A DNA stretch of 64,000 bases from Cymbidium sinense (Eukaryota > Streptophyta > Magnoliopsida > Asparagales > Orchidaceae): assembly GCA_021442155.1 (NCBI GenBank), contig CM038223.1:31966983-32030982 (forward strand), read 5' to 3'. A model generated the notes under the pieces. The model saw only the letters and a list, made by a program, of their open reading frames with translations, was not told where the DNA came from and made no database searches. Shown piece by piece: positions 1 through 12,164 of this stretch (position 1 is the first letter of the stretch; each line of letters opens with the position of its first letter). Made by a program: the position numbers and the translations under genes.

Positions 1-1166
1 TAGTCATTTATTCACCATGCAAACTTCTCTATAATGTCTAGCATTCCAAAGTTATGTAATCCAATCCATTAGTTCTCTACGCAAACTCTAAACCCTACTA
101 GCATTCCAAAGGGATGTAAGCCTAATCCATATATTTGTCATGCGAACACCCCTATAATTATGGCATTCTAAAAGGATGCAAGTCCAATCTTTTCATTCAC
201 TACACAAATATTTGTCAGGCATTCCAAAAGAATGCAAGTCCAATCTTTTTGTTAGCTAAATGAGAATCTATATGGCATTCTAAAGGGATGTAAGTCCAAT
301 ATATTCATTCATTGTGCGAACATCCTAAATGTACATGACATTCCAAAAAGATGTAATTCCAATCTAATGGCCTTCTAATAAAGGTAAACCCAACCCATTA
401 GTTTGTTATGGGAACTCTAAACCTTAGATGTACGTCCAATCTATTCATTCATAATGTGAACTACTAAATAATCTATTCACTCCCCATTATGAACATCAAC
501 CCTAAAATATATTCATTCACTATCTAAACTTCTAAACCCTATATGACATTCTAAAGGGATGTAAGTCCAATCCGTATATTTTCCAAGCTAACACCCTAAT
601 GACATGCTAATCAATATAAGCCTTACATATGTCTGCAATGCAGACTTCATTAAATTATTGGATAAATTTATAAATTAAGTTTAGCCTTAATTCAATAAAC
701 ACTTGTACCATAATACCTACACAATAACTCAAGTCTACTCGAGATATCTAAAATAAGCTAACCCATGGCTATTAATCAGACTTCTGGAAATTATGGCTAA
801 TAGCCCTCTGATGTTGGCAGACTTGAATAATGTAGTCCCGGGATAACGGAACAATGGGATCTTGATTTGGGCTACCCACTTTTTTCTTTGGACAGTCATC
901 CACACCACACTAGTAGACATCAATTCATATTAGAGATATGTTTACTTCTAACATTAATCGAGAGTGCTCTTTTACTGTGGTAAGAAGGGTAATTAATTAT
1001 GAATGTTTGTGTTCATAGGAAGCAGGACCCAGATCAAAATAAATCCTAACATAATGTTAAGGCAAATCTGGTTGAATATATATCAATATACCTCATAAAA
1101 AATAAACTCCCCAAATATCCTAAAAAGATGGTGGAGATTTGCAAAGGTATTTTTCTTGAGCGATCA
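1..1166 (+). mobile_element. 3' part of the 5' LTR of Tat element 1
   Basis: This is the last ~1.2 kb of an LTR whose start lies left of the window. It ends ..GAGCGATCA at 1166, seven bases before a primer-binding site. The same end, with the same upstream order, recurs at 22930-23413 (+) and reversed at 33279-34235 and 36809-37400. That recurrence is why I call it an LTR. From left to right it holds a ~60-bp minisatellite (41-580), an AT-rich spacer, a conserved block (690-900) and the conserved terminal block (930-1166). I see no TATA box in the visible part, so the promoter should lie upstream. Confidence 0.75.
41..580 (+). repeat. ~60-bp minisatellite in the LTR
   Basis: Units beginning GCATTCCAAAGGGATGTAAG start near 41, 101, 163, 219, 275 and 337, so the period is 56-62 bp and drifts further right. 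Each unit pairs that block with a second block derived from GTTCACCATGCGAAC, which is close to palindromic. CG sites in many units have decayed to CA or TG. The same array occurs in the other LTR copies. Confidence 0.8.
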
Positions 1167-1172
1167 GATTTA

Positions 1173-1190
1173 TGGTGACTCCACTAGGGA
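1173..1190 (+). other. Primer-binding site of Tat element 1
   Basis: The 18 bases TGGTGACTCCACTAGGGA lie just after the LTR end. They match the TGGYGACTCYRCTGGGGA form of plant Tat/RIRE2-type elements, which as far as I recall pairs with tRNA-Arg. The position fixes the direction of the element as + and shows that 1-1166 is a 5' LTR. Confidence 0.75.
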
Positions 1191-1353
1191 TCACTTCTCT
1201 CTTCATCGTTAGTTTGAAAATTTAAATTTTGTGATATCATCATAGATTTGCAAATTTATTAGGTAATTTTTATTTGAAAAGTTTAGGTTTCTAAAATCTA
1301 ATATAACCTAATTTCAAATCTATGGTCAAGTGTGAAAACATCAAATCATAAAT

Positions 1354-3036
1354 ATGACAAATGTGGTGACTATTAAGTTAGGAGAGGGATCTACTAATAG
1401 ATTCCTTCAAGCCATGATCAACTCTGATTATGTTAGATCCACTCTCCACTTTAGAATAATTTTTGAAGTTGGACAATTTATACCAGCTAGACCTATGACT
1501 AAGTCCATCACTAAGGGCACTAAAATGCCGAAAGCATTTAATAAGCTGTCATACAAAGGAAAGAGACCAAATGTAATAATCCCTAATGAGCTTCGGTAGC
1601 TAAATGCTAAGGCCTTACGCAATCAGGGAAAGAACTCAACTTCTAAAAGGAGTTCTATTTTTGATAGATTGTCAAAGTCTAAAAGGAGTTTTATTTTCAA
1701 TAGATTGTCAAAGGCAACTCCAACAACACCTGCAAAGGAGAAAATGGTCATAGAGCCTAAACTAAAATCTATCATCATCAATCCACTTAGTAGTCCATCA
1801 AAAGAGCTTACCATTCTAAACGGTACTTCCTTTGCCCTAGGAAATAATTATAATGAAGTATCTTCCTCGAGCATCAAAATGTCCATGAAAGAAAGAAAAA
1901 AATTATAATTCTTATTGAAGAGCTGTCGAATTACCTGTACATGATAAATAATAAATCCAACCATTGGTGGAAGCGAACATACCCAATAGTAATATTTTCA
2001 AGCTGCTTAGATGGGTCAAGAGAAATAACTCTAAAGGATCTATAAAGAAGTTTTTCTGAGATAAATGCATGCATCCTATTTTACAAGATCAACAAAGAAA
2101 GGAAGAAACTATCTCCTCTAAATTCTATAAAGCCTTGAAGGTTATTAAAATAAAAACCTTCAAAGAAGAATTAAGAAGTTGGTGACTGAGAGTACAAACC
2201 AAATAAATTCTTCTTGTAAATGAGGTAGGAATAATAAAAAAAAATATCATGCCCACATTAAGCTAAGATCAAGACCTAGAATTCTAATATTCAGTTAGCA
2301 CCGATGATGAGCCCTTTAATCTAAACATACTAAATGGCCAGTTATTGGAAAGTCTCGATAATATTCACAAAAAAAGGCAATATCAATCATCCCATTTCAA
2401 TTCATTCAGTGAGCACCAGGGTGTGATATGTATGATATCTCTCCAGAGATCCACCACTAGAATGTCCTGATCAATTTAGGTACCTAAAGAATACCAAGTC
2501 ATTAAAAATGAGATAAATCAATATGAGAAAGCTCAACCCAATGTTGAAAAGGATGAATCACTCATCATCAATTAGAAGCGTCAATCTAAAAATAATCAAC
2601 CAGTGGCTAATGATACGGATAATCAGTCTTTTTGGGAAGATAATGACTTTTTGATTGATGAAGAATAGTAAGCTTATGATTTCCAAAATAATGAAAATGT
2701 TGACAACATGGAAGTCAAGGTTGTTTGCATGGTTGATACACATTTACAAAATAAGAATGTGGTACCTAAACATCCAAATGAGAAACAACATCAAGAGGTC
2801 TCAAGTCATCAAACACTCGAAGGTGAAACTCGAATGGTGGTTAAACAAATTAAAGAATTAATTGATGATGTAATTAGGTTACAACAACAAATGGGTTCTC
2901 AACTCCAAAGAAAATATCAAGAAATTAGCCAACTAAATAATCATCTCAATGAGATGAATGGGCTAATGAAAGAGCTATTTGGTCACCTTAACATAATAGC
3001 AACTACAATGCAGCAACTGCCTCCAAGAACTCCTTA
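1354..3036 (+). pseudogene. Decayed leader and gag N-terminal region of Tat element 1
   Basis: The reading frame is broken, but two pieces are recognisable. At 1354-1600 and 1640-1910 there are open stretches. The second contains a doubled motif, KRSSIFDRLSK then KRSFIFNRLSK (about 1650-1715), which resembles the VFDRLS-type linker repeats of Tat polyproteins. At 2708-3036 a 109-codon frame is rich in Q, N, E and L with heptad-like spacing (IRLQQQMGSQLQ, ISQLNNHLNEMN), consistent with a coiled-coil gag N-terminus. I recognise nothing in 1911-2650, which is full of stops. The start cannot be fixed. No function remains. Confidence 0.5.
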
Positions 3037-3289
3037 GGAGATGATCAATCCAATAGTTAAAGTTGGTAGAACAGAATGCCTCACCCAACTTGCCAATAGC
3101 TTCAACACGAAGACAAAAACCTTCATGAGAAGTTACACTAAGTGCTCACTAAGTGGTTGATGTCAGTACCAAATCCCTTGTAGAAAATCTTATCATCCAA
3201 AAGGTCAAAGTGGTCATTGCTTCAAAGACAATTAAACAATTTCTTGGTAAAGGTTGACTATACCCAGCTAAATATGAGCAATTATAGTA

Positions 3290-4240
3290 TTCCAAAGGAT
3301 ATATTATGCCAAAATTCAACACCTTTTCAGGAATAGAAAATCCATGATAGCACTTAGCTCAATTCAAAGCTACTTGTGAGAATACAAGAAAAAATGATTC
3401 CTTACTACTTCGATAATTCATTAGCAGTCTTACCAACATAGCTTTGAATGGTATGGTAAGTTATAAACACTCTTTGTTAAGAGATTTGTAGGAGAAACCA
3501 AGAAAGTAACAATTGTAGACCTCACCTTAGGAAAGAGAAGAAGGATGAAAGTGTCACTAAATATATCATGAGATGGAAAAATATGAGCATGAAATGTGAC
3601 CAACAACTCACAGAAAAGCATGCAGTAGAACTCCTAATGGGAAGCATTGATGATTAAATGGCTCCATATTTAGCTATGTCCACGATTAATATATTCCAAG
3701 AATTGTTGGATCGTGTAGCCAGGTTTGGGAGACTGTTTAAGCAAAAGGGCATTAACACTGGCTATAATTATAATTTCTTTGGGATAGAAAAGCAACGTAA
3801 GCCATATGACTTTAAAAAAATGGTGTGAATACAACATTCACATTTACAGATGATAAAAGAGGAAATCAAGGCCTAACGTCCTCATGACAAGTGACAAAAT
3901 GAACGAAGGATAAAAAAAAGGTTCTAGCCTCTAATAAAAAATAACTAAGCAGTATTCATTCAAAAGAGAATGTATTGCTAAAATTTTCAAGTATGCCTTA
4001 AAGTTAGGATTGTAATTGTCAGAGCCATGTTGACCTGACCAAGTAAACAAAGTCGATGATCTCAAATATTATCCATTCCATAGACATACAAGTCACCCAA
4101 ACAAAGATTATTTCACATTCAAAGATTAGGCAGGAAGGAGTTATTGAAATGGGAAGCTCACCATATCTAATAGCATATTGGTACATCCTAACAACAAAAA
4201 GTTGAATGTTATTGTGATACCCCTAAATTGAGATGCAAAG
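3290..4240 (+). pseudogene. gag: Tat element 1 gag (capsid/nucleocapsid) remnant
   Basis: The frame is broken but reads through the plant retrotransposon gag domain. PKFNTFSGIENP-like and HLAQFKATCENT-like words lie at 3310-3390, then LTNIALNGM. MRWKNMSMKCDQQLTEKHAV and the word following it lie at 3572-3660, with DRVARFGRLFKQKGIN near 3710-3750. At 4050-4170 a degenerate knuckle-like segment reads KYYPFHRHTSHPNKDYFTFK, where expected cysteines have become Y. Gag would assemble virus-like particles in the cytoplasm. Several stops and frame changes mean it is dead. Confidence 0.75.
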
Positions 4241-6050
4241 GACAAATATGTTAAGCTAGTAGGAACATAGAATTTAAAATATTAGAGGCAAGATTCCATA
4301 AGAAGAAAAAGAAAGTGGTTGGGAAACATTCATCATAGAAAGACTAAAAAAATGATCAACATCCTTCTAGCCATAGAAGACATTCATTGGAAGAAATCGT
4401 TGGAATCTAAAATCATTCCAAGATTTCTTTTTCCCAATAGGGGGAAATTTTTATATAATATAAAGAGACAAATGAAAATCAATCAATTTAGAGTCTAAAA
4501 CACAAAAGATGATTGACACTTCAGAGGAGTATGAGCAACCTCCATAAAGACCAATTAAGTTGGAAGAATACATGCTCCACTTACAACTTAAAATAAAAAA
4601 TTCTAGAGAAGAGGTTTTAAAAGAAACGTGTCGAGTCATAAGCATATATGAAAAATCTAATTTTTAAACTCAAAGAGAGGCATGTTACATGATTACAATA
4701 GAAATTGACTCTAAGAAAGAGTCATGCTTTCCTAAAGAAAAGCCTATCAAAAGGAAGGTTAAATCAGGCTCAAAGAAGTTGTGTCCTAAACTATCTAATG
4801 GTTCTTAGAGTTTTGAAAGCTCTTAAAATTATGAAAAACTACAATGTTCAAAACTTTTCTCTGATTAATAATATTTCATAGAAGAAGTAAAAGTGAATGT
4901 CTCAACCACCATAGAAAAAATCTAGTTATAAAGGTAAAGAAATTTAAATTAATGAAGATGCCTTACCCCTACCACCAGCTAAACCTCAAAATGTCACCAA
5001 AATGGGAGTAGACTATAATGTTCTGGCCCATTTACACAAGTTGTAGGCTTTATTAAGTATATATTATGCTCACATGTTATCTAAATACATACATGAGATA
5101 TTAATTAAGGCATTACAAAATCTAAATAATATGAAGATTTTTTGTTGTAGAAAGGATGAAAGAAGACTTGACTTCTCAAAAGACAGTGACCATCATGTTT
5201 AGTGATAATGACTTATTATTAAGAATGATCGAACATAATCGGCCCCTTTGTGTCACAACTGAAAGTAATTCCATCTGAATAAAAAATATTGATTGATCTA
5301 GGTGCTTTGGTCAACCTTTTAATAGTTAAGGTACTCAGAACATTAGTTAGATGTCTGTTATCTAGATAAATGTATAATATTTCTACAAGGATTCGTTTTA
5401 CATGGACAACAAACCTTAGGATCTCTTATTTTGCTTATACTCTTCAAAAAACTATATATAGAAGCTAAATTCTATGAGCAAAGCTAGTGTTTCATACAAA
5501 GCACTCCTTGGTAGGCCATGGATTCATGAATATGGTGTAGTGCCATTAACCTCCATAAATGAATCAATTACATTGAAAATGGTGAAGAGTGTCAAATTGA
5601 TGGTGACATGAATCCATTCTTGATGAATGAAATCAAGATCTATGATGATGTCAAGTACTTTATTCTTTAAAAAGTAGGAGAATTCAATGCTCAAAAGCAG
5701 GAGGCTCCACCTTTTAGGATAATGTTGAAAGGTGATTCAAAAAGCAAAAGGGCTAACGAATCAAAATAACCTAAAGTATTTCTCTACTTCAACAATGATA
5801 TAGAGTATGATGAAGAAGAATTGCTACTTTATCAACCTAAAAAAGCTTCAATCATCCAAAAAAAGAAGGATATAGTGCTAGTTATATAATAAAATAATTA
5901 GAGAAAACTCATGTTTAACTAATAAGGATACTCAAATATCAAATTTTCAAGAAGGCTATGAAATTAACTATAGTGTCAAAGGCACATATAAAAGCTTTAA
6001 TAGCTTCAAGAAATAAGGAAATAAAATAATTGAAACCTTTATATGTCCTT
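4241..6050 (+). pseudogene. Tat element 1 gag-protease linker and aspartic protease remnant
   Basis: After an unrecognised linker, the family-typical block before the protease appears at 5002-5127 (MGVDYNVLAHLHKL, then ALLSIYYAHMLSKYI). The protease follows. IEHNRPLCVTTES lies near 5230, and the active-site region ILIDLGALVNLL at 5285-5325 has a D-L-G triad where D-S/T-G or D-P-G is usual. SYKALLGRPWIHEYGVVP is at 5493-5545. The frame is interrupted at 6050 by solo LTR A and resumes at 12165 (KPLY..PRRGYNE), so the break is an insertion. Point stops occur as well. Confidence 0.75.
6046..6050 (+). repeat. Left target-site duplication of solo LTR A
   Basis: TCCTT at 6046-6050 is repeated directly after the element at 12160-12164. 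Removing 6051-12164 rejoins the pol reading frame across the site, which confirms a true insertion. Confidence 0.92.
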
Positions 6051-6051
6051 T

Positions 6052-6084
6052 GATGAGTCCTCACTTTTGGAGTGAGGACTCATC
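6052..6084 (+). repeat. Perfect hairpin at the 5' tip of LTR A
   Basis: GATGAGTCCTCACT (6052-6065) is followed by a TTTGG loop and the exact reverse complement AGTGAGGACTCATC (6071-6084). The stem is 14 bp without mismatch and starts one base inside the LTR. Copies B and C keep the inner part (CCTCACT-TTTGG-AGTGA) with decayed outer arms. Confidence 0.9.
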
Positions 6085-6479
6085 CTTCCCATCTTAAACT
6101 TAGGAACCTTCTAGGAACTTGGATTTTCCTAGTCATAGGACACTCCTAGTGATTAAGGGAGCACTAAACCCAAGCCTAGAGACTTAGAAAGGTATACCTC
6201 AAGCTTAGGTTATACCCTGGGGTAATATGTTTTACCTATCTTATGGCCTAAACCAAGACCTGTGCTTGTCCACTCATCCAAAAAAAGCTTCAAGCCAACA
6301 TAACCAACCTCAAGTGGATTTTGTTTTATATCCAAGCTCCAAGACAAATTAACTTAGCCATTAACCTAAGTCAGTTCTACATATCCTATGGATTCTACCC
6401 AAAGCCCGTTCAAGTAAACCAAATCCAATTGATTTTCACAAAAGCAATCCAACCATTCAATAGACCATTTCAAACTTTT

Positions 6480-7560
6480 CTAATACTTACAATACAATGA
6501 ATTAAATTAAATGAATCCAATCAACCCAAGTTAGCCTATTTGACCTAAAAAGTTCAAATGAGCCAAAACCCAATCAAACCCAAATCAATTGCAATCAAGA
6601 CCACTAATCAACTCTAAATTCGTCATTGAATTCTTATCAACACCCAATTCAATCCAATTTAACCCAATTGGTCCACTTGACCCAAAGTTGGCCTAAATGA
6701 CCAAATTGACTCAAACTTCAATCCAACCTAAATTGGAATGAATTAACCCATCCAATCTCCCTTATAATGATTGTTGATCATCCTTAATTGCCTAATTTCA
6801 ATCAATTGGTTCAAACCAAATAAATTTGATCACTTGAACCAAGTTGACATAATTAACCCATATGGACCAAAATGAACCAAATTTCATTCCAACCTTAATA
6901 AATTGAAATTAATAACTCCCATCAATTTAAATTGAGTATTGAACATGACTAATCCACCAATTGAACTAAACCAAACCAATTTGGTCTCTTGATCCAAGTT
7001 GACTAAAATCAAGTCAAATCAAATTTTAAACCTAATTAACTAAAACCAAAGCCTCTAATAAATCATAAATTAACTATTAAACGTAATCCAACCTTCAACA
7101 GAACCTAATTTGATCAACCCAACCTATTTGCCCCCTTTAGCCTAAATTGATCTTAAGGGTTTAATTGAACTAAATCATTCCCAAATCTAAATTGATTCAA
7201 ACCAACACCTACAATCAATCTCAAATGATCAATTGAACCTAAATCAACCCTCCTCCTAAGACAAATTGGCCAATTTAACCAAATTAGTAAACTTAGCCCA
7301 TTTGACCCAAATGAGCCCATATGAGCCAAAATCAAATACACTTCAAATTAAACCAAACAAATGGCACCAATACATTTCAAATCATCATTTGAACACGCCC
7401 AAACCCTTGGTTTGACCCAATTTGACCAATTGATCAACCTAACCCAATAGAACCACATTGACCTATATGGGTCAACTTGAGACAAACCCATTCAAACTAA
7501 GCCCAAAGCCAACCAAACTTCGCATGACTCATCCTTGGGTCACCATGGGCCAGCCCAAGT
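6480..7560 (+). repeat. Low-complexity CAATTTGACC tract in LTR A
   Basis: About 1 kb is built from degenerate short words such as AACCCAATTTGACC, CAAATTGA and their variants, with no fixed long period. It contains many TTGACC/TTGACT words on both strands. It sits at the same place in copies B and C. Confidence 0.8.
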
Positions 7561-10084
7561 GGATCCAACCCATGGTGAACTTGGATTGAGTCAAAACTCT
7601 TAAACCAACCCACCTAAATGGGACAAAATCTTCACCCACTCTACATGCCTTGGCAGCCACCTTTAGCTATTCTTGGACACCAGGACCACTGACCCAACCA
7701 GACCCAAGGCTATTGGGTTCAACCTTGAGCCATAATAGGGTGACTTAACCCATAACACACCATTAGTTCACTTGGAAAAGGAGGTACACCCCATGCTAGC
7801 CCATGCCACTATCTCAATCTCTCAAGCACCTCCACCTAAGTAGTCCACTGCCACCTACCCTGATCGAATGACTACCAAAGGTTGAGCCAATCTCAGCGCT
7901 TGGTTCACCTGGGGAGGAGAGTATACTCCTCCATTCCATTCAAAAGAGCAATCTTTACACTGATTCATCATTCTTCCATCAAACCAAGATCCCCATCCAT
8001 CCAACCTAACTAAACTCAAATTAACTCTTCTCACACCTTTCCCTCACTCTGACGAGTTGAAATAAATTGATCACTGATCGATTTGATCACCGGAAGGCAC
8101 TCCAAGACCAACTCTAGCAAGTTTCACGATGGTGCTTGGCCCATAGAGGACCGACAGGGAGGTAGCTTGAGATCTTCTCAACAAAGCTTCATCTCTTCAA
8201 GATGAAGCTACCTCAGTCAACGGGCCACAGATCTCTAGCTCTGATGAGGTAAAACTTTGGCAAATCATAGATTTTCCCCTAGGTGTTGGTCTTTTATGAA
8301 AAAATTTATGATTGCATGTGATTTCCATCATAGGATCTATTTAGATCTCATCCCCACACATTTTGGAGTTGATCCTAACATCCTATGAGCTTCGATGAGC
8401 TCAAATCAAGTGGCAAAAGGTGAATGGTGTCCGTCTTCTGTCCCTCAGGAGTCAACGGAACATCAGTTTTCCATTCTGTTGATTATAATAGATGATCATG
8501 ATTTAATCTATTAGATAATTCGATTTAACCATAGGATTAATCTTCATCGTTCGATCCGAGATCAGATAGCTGGGATGAAACTGCATCCTTCGTCATTGAT
8601 TCGGCTGCCTTATTCGACATTTTAAATAACCTATCCCATGGCGCCATGTGGAGAGCATTGTGGCGTCAGCTTCTACATGGCATCAATGGTTTAAGGGATT
8701 AATTAGGTGATTAAAATGTCATTAAATAGTCAAAATATTGAAAAATCATAACTAAGTATAGAAAAATCCAAAAAATATGAGTGAACCCAATTTAGAAATT
8801 ATAAATAGAGGAAATTTAATAAAAGTAATGTTGTTAATGTTTCATAAATGAATAGTACTTAATTAAAGTTTGAATTTTAGCCTAATTACCCTAATTAAGA
8901 TTTAATTACTTGGACAATTGATCTCAAATTTGATTGGTTGATCCCATAGGATGTCCTCTACCTCTCATAATTTTCTTGGGATTTATTATCCATATAATTT
9001 TGAGAATTTAAAATTTAATCCTAATCACCCTCCTTAATTTATTTAATAATTATTAAAAATACCAAACAGTAAAAAATAGATGATTAATAATAATTAATTA
9101 CTATTAACATTGGGAATGATGAGGAAAAATAATTAAGGCCTTCTCCCTAGTTATTTTCTTAAATATATTTCCATGGGAGGGTTATTTAATTCATGGCTTA
9201 ATTAGGGATGAATTAGGCAATTAATGGTAAAGTAAAAATCAAATTAAAATGATAATTATTTTAGATAATTCAAATTGAATTCATGGGTTCTCTTTATGTG
9301 TTTAACAACATAAAGATCATTAAGGAGTTTATGGTTAACCCATAGGCGTGGAATAACCATAAGAGTACTTAGTTTAGATCCTTCCTTAATCTAATTAATT
9401 CTTAAACATGAGCCTATTGCATTAGGTCCCTTTAGGAGCATTGCAAATTTTAGTTTCTCATTAGCATATTATTGGAGGCTAATGATCAAGTAGTTAATTA
9501 AATTAAGGAGACTTAGGAAAAGGAAATTAAATTAATTGCTTAATGACTTGAACTTAATTAATCCATAAAATTTACTTAACTATTTTTCCTTAAACAAATT
9601 AAGACTCTAATGTGGGATGGGGTAAAATGAAAAATATCATTTCTCCTCTTTAAGTTTTAATAATTCAAATCCAAAATTAAACTTCATAAACAACTTTGGT
9701 TAGTCTTAAAGAATTTTATTTGACTTGATTGTTCTTAGGAATTAATATGATTGAATGTATTATGTGGCAATGTTTAATTATTCCTTTTCATTCATTATAA
9801 ATTTATGTTATTTTATATCATGCATTCATATTTTAAAATGATAGAATCAATTGAATATGATTATATATATGTAAGTTGCATGTGTTGAATTAATCCTATT
9901 ATATGGCAATGGTTATTATCACTAATAAATCTCAAATTATTTTTAAAATTATAAACTAATGATGAAGGTTTAGAGTGGTGTTAGCTATCAATATTGTATA
10001 TTAATTACATTTGCTTATAGCTTAGATGTGTTAAAGCATTGTTCTATTTTCATGATTCATATGTATTTTTCATGTGTTTGAATG

Positions 10085-10435
10085 CTAGCAAGTATATAGT
10101 CTGAACATCTAGGGAATACAAGGCCTTGGGTAGCCCTAAGAAGGTCTTAGATTACCTTCCTTCCCTGGTTTAACAATGGCACGTACATACTTAATTTCAT
10201 TCATATGTGTATATATGCTAGAATTGGATAGAGCTTTATTTTACATGAGTAAATAAATTTGCTAATATACAATCTTTGGCATGATTTTCATTCTTATGTT
10301 TATGTATACAATTATATGTACTTAAGACAGCAAGTATATAGTCTAGACATCCCATGAATATGAGGCTTTAAGTAGCCCCAAGGAGGTCTTAGATTACCTC
10401 ACTTCCATGGTTTAATAATGGCAAGTACTTATGCA
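10085..10435 (+). repeat. Two ~240-bp internal repeats of LTR A
   Basis: The block GCAAGTATATAGTCTGAACA followed by an AAGTAGCCCCAAGGAGGTCTT-like core and a CCTGGTTTAACAATGGCA-like tail starts near 10088 and again near 10329. The spacing is about 241 bp. Copy B has two and copy C has three. Confidence 0.75.
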
Positions 10436-12159
10436 AATCTCTAGTGCATGTGTGTGTATACTTAGCTAAGGAATGGGATCATTAGGTTTAGTGCAATGGG
10501 GTTTAGAATGAGAAGTGACTACAAGGAAAAGGTCTAGGAGGCCTTGTAAAGCCTAGAGCAAAACCAAATCAAAAGGAGGAAAGAAAGGTGAAGAATGAAT
10601 ACCCCCATAGCATCTATTTCATTATAATTATAATATTTTTTTTTATAATCTGAGTTATATAAGGGTAGGCTCGGCTACCCAACTTCTTTTATTTTTTGGG
10701 GTGTACGGAAGTACCCAGCCACACCGGCCTTTTATTTTTTTATGGAAATCTATGAATCTTTGATTATTGTGTTTAACTTGTACAATTGAAATGACTTATT
10801 TTTCATAAGTTTCTTAAAGCTTCATGATTGAATGTGTGGCTTGGATGCGATTATCTCTTTAGGATAAAATTAACTTTTAAAACCCTCACTAACAACTCAT
10901 AATAAAATTTTAAATATAATTCATAACCTCAATTGAAAGCCTAGGTTATAATTAAGATAATTAAAAGATTTAGAAGCCCCTTAGCTGAATGTTCTAACAT
11001 CATGCATAACATCTTATTTTTTTGTTGAATAAGGAGGGTCTCTACTCTTGCACGATAGGGGAATGCTTGACCTTTAAAGGCATCCCTTATAGTGGATCAT
11101 GCCTCCTCCCACTAATTTAACCAATAACCTTATTTCATCATGCATTTGCATTATTAGCCCAAGCCTTTGTCCAAATGAAAGTGTCAAAAATGATATAAAA
11201 GATTGTATATTTTGCATTAGTTTAAGTCATATTTTTATGCCAGTCATGATCTAATTTCTTCGGGAGTGTGTCTAGGGCTCTAATTTTCTTCCTAATTAAA
11301 TAACAGCTTAGTTATCTTACACTTACATAAGACCATCCTACATGATTTTAAAGTATAGGAGGTGTTAGCTAGCAGCCACTCCAGGAAGTTGTATGTCTAG
11401 AAGAGTCGGGATGGGTTTCTCCTCTCTTGAGGATGTAAATCATTATGTCCCATTTTTTTTGGACTTGAGTCATGTTTTTAGCTTGTGCTAAAGCACCCTA
11501 GACTTAGGATCTGAGGTTTCTTATTTCCTTCGGGCTATCAGTATAAGTCCTCACCTCTTAGGAATTTCCATAATTTTATGTTGATGGACTATAAGCCCTA
11601 GCATTCTAATAAAATATCAACTCAAATAAAAATAAACTTTCTCTTTCAAACATATAAAGCCTCAATGTAGGGTAGACTGGAGTGCTCACTAGACTTCCTA
11701 GTATCATGAGTGCTCCCTACTTATCTTCCTCTGGGATCTATAAATAAGTCTTTCCACTTGAACTCTCCTACTTGATTTTCAAAAATACCTAATTCGTTGA
11801 TAGTCTAACTTTGAAGTCTTTGGAGATATTTATTGACTACTTTAATTGAGACTTTTCTTAGAAAATTCTTATTTCCTAGGATGTAATTAATTATGGAAGC
11901 TTGTTTCCATAGGGAACTAAACAAATCAACATAAAATAAACCCTACTTTACTTCTCCATGTAATTTTGGGGAAAGATCTTTGGCATATACCAAGGCTCAT
12001 CTGCCTTAGGAGTCGTTATTAGGTGATTTGGTCCATTTTAGGGTGATGCTTCCATCTTTCAAGATGGTACATCATGCCTTAATGTCATATCTGATCACTT
12101 CAATAAGTACCCCCTAAGATCTACATGGTGTCCACACGACTCCAAATTAAAACACCACA

Positions 12160-12164
12160 TCCTT
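12160..12164 (+). repeat. Right target-site duplication of solo LTR A
   Basis: TCCTT, identical to 6046-6050. Together the two fix the ends of LTR A. Confidence 0.92.

Larger units (their letters stand above)
6051..12159 (+). mobile_element. Solo LTR A of long-LTR family 2 (6109 bp)
   Basis: It begins TGATGAG, ends ACACCACA and is flanked by the 5-bp duplication TCCTT. It aligns along its whole length with copy B and with the visible part of copy C. No gag-pol coding is present, and I see no second copy of its first few hundred bases near its end, so it behaves as one huge LTR rather than a short-LTR element. Internal order: tip hairpin, CAATTTGACC-rich tract (6480-7560), GC-richer block (7560-8250), candidate splice donor (8249), long AT-rich part with two ~240-bp repeats (10085-10435), and a conserved 3' third. 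It lacks 963 bp present in copy B. Confidence 0.88.

Noticed and set aside
41..580. The short regular repeats as a CRISPR array
   Set aside because: Units are degenerate and contiguous without unique spacers, occur in both orientations inside LTRs, and the context is a plant-type nuclear genome.
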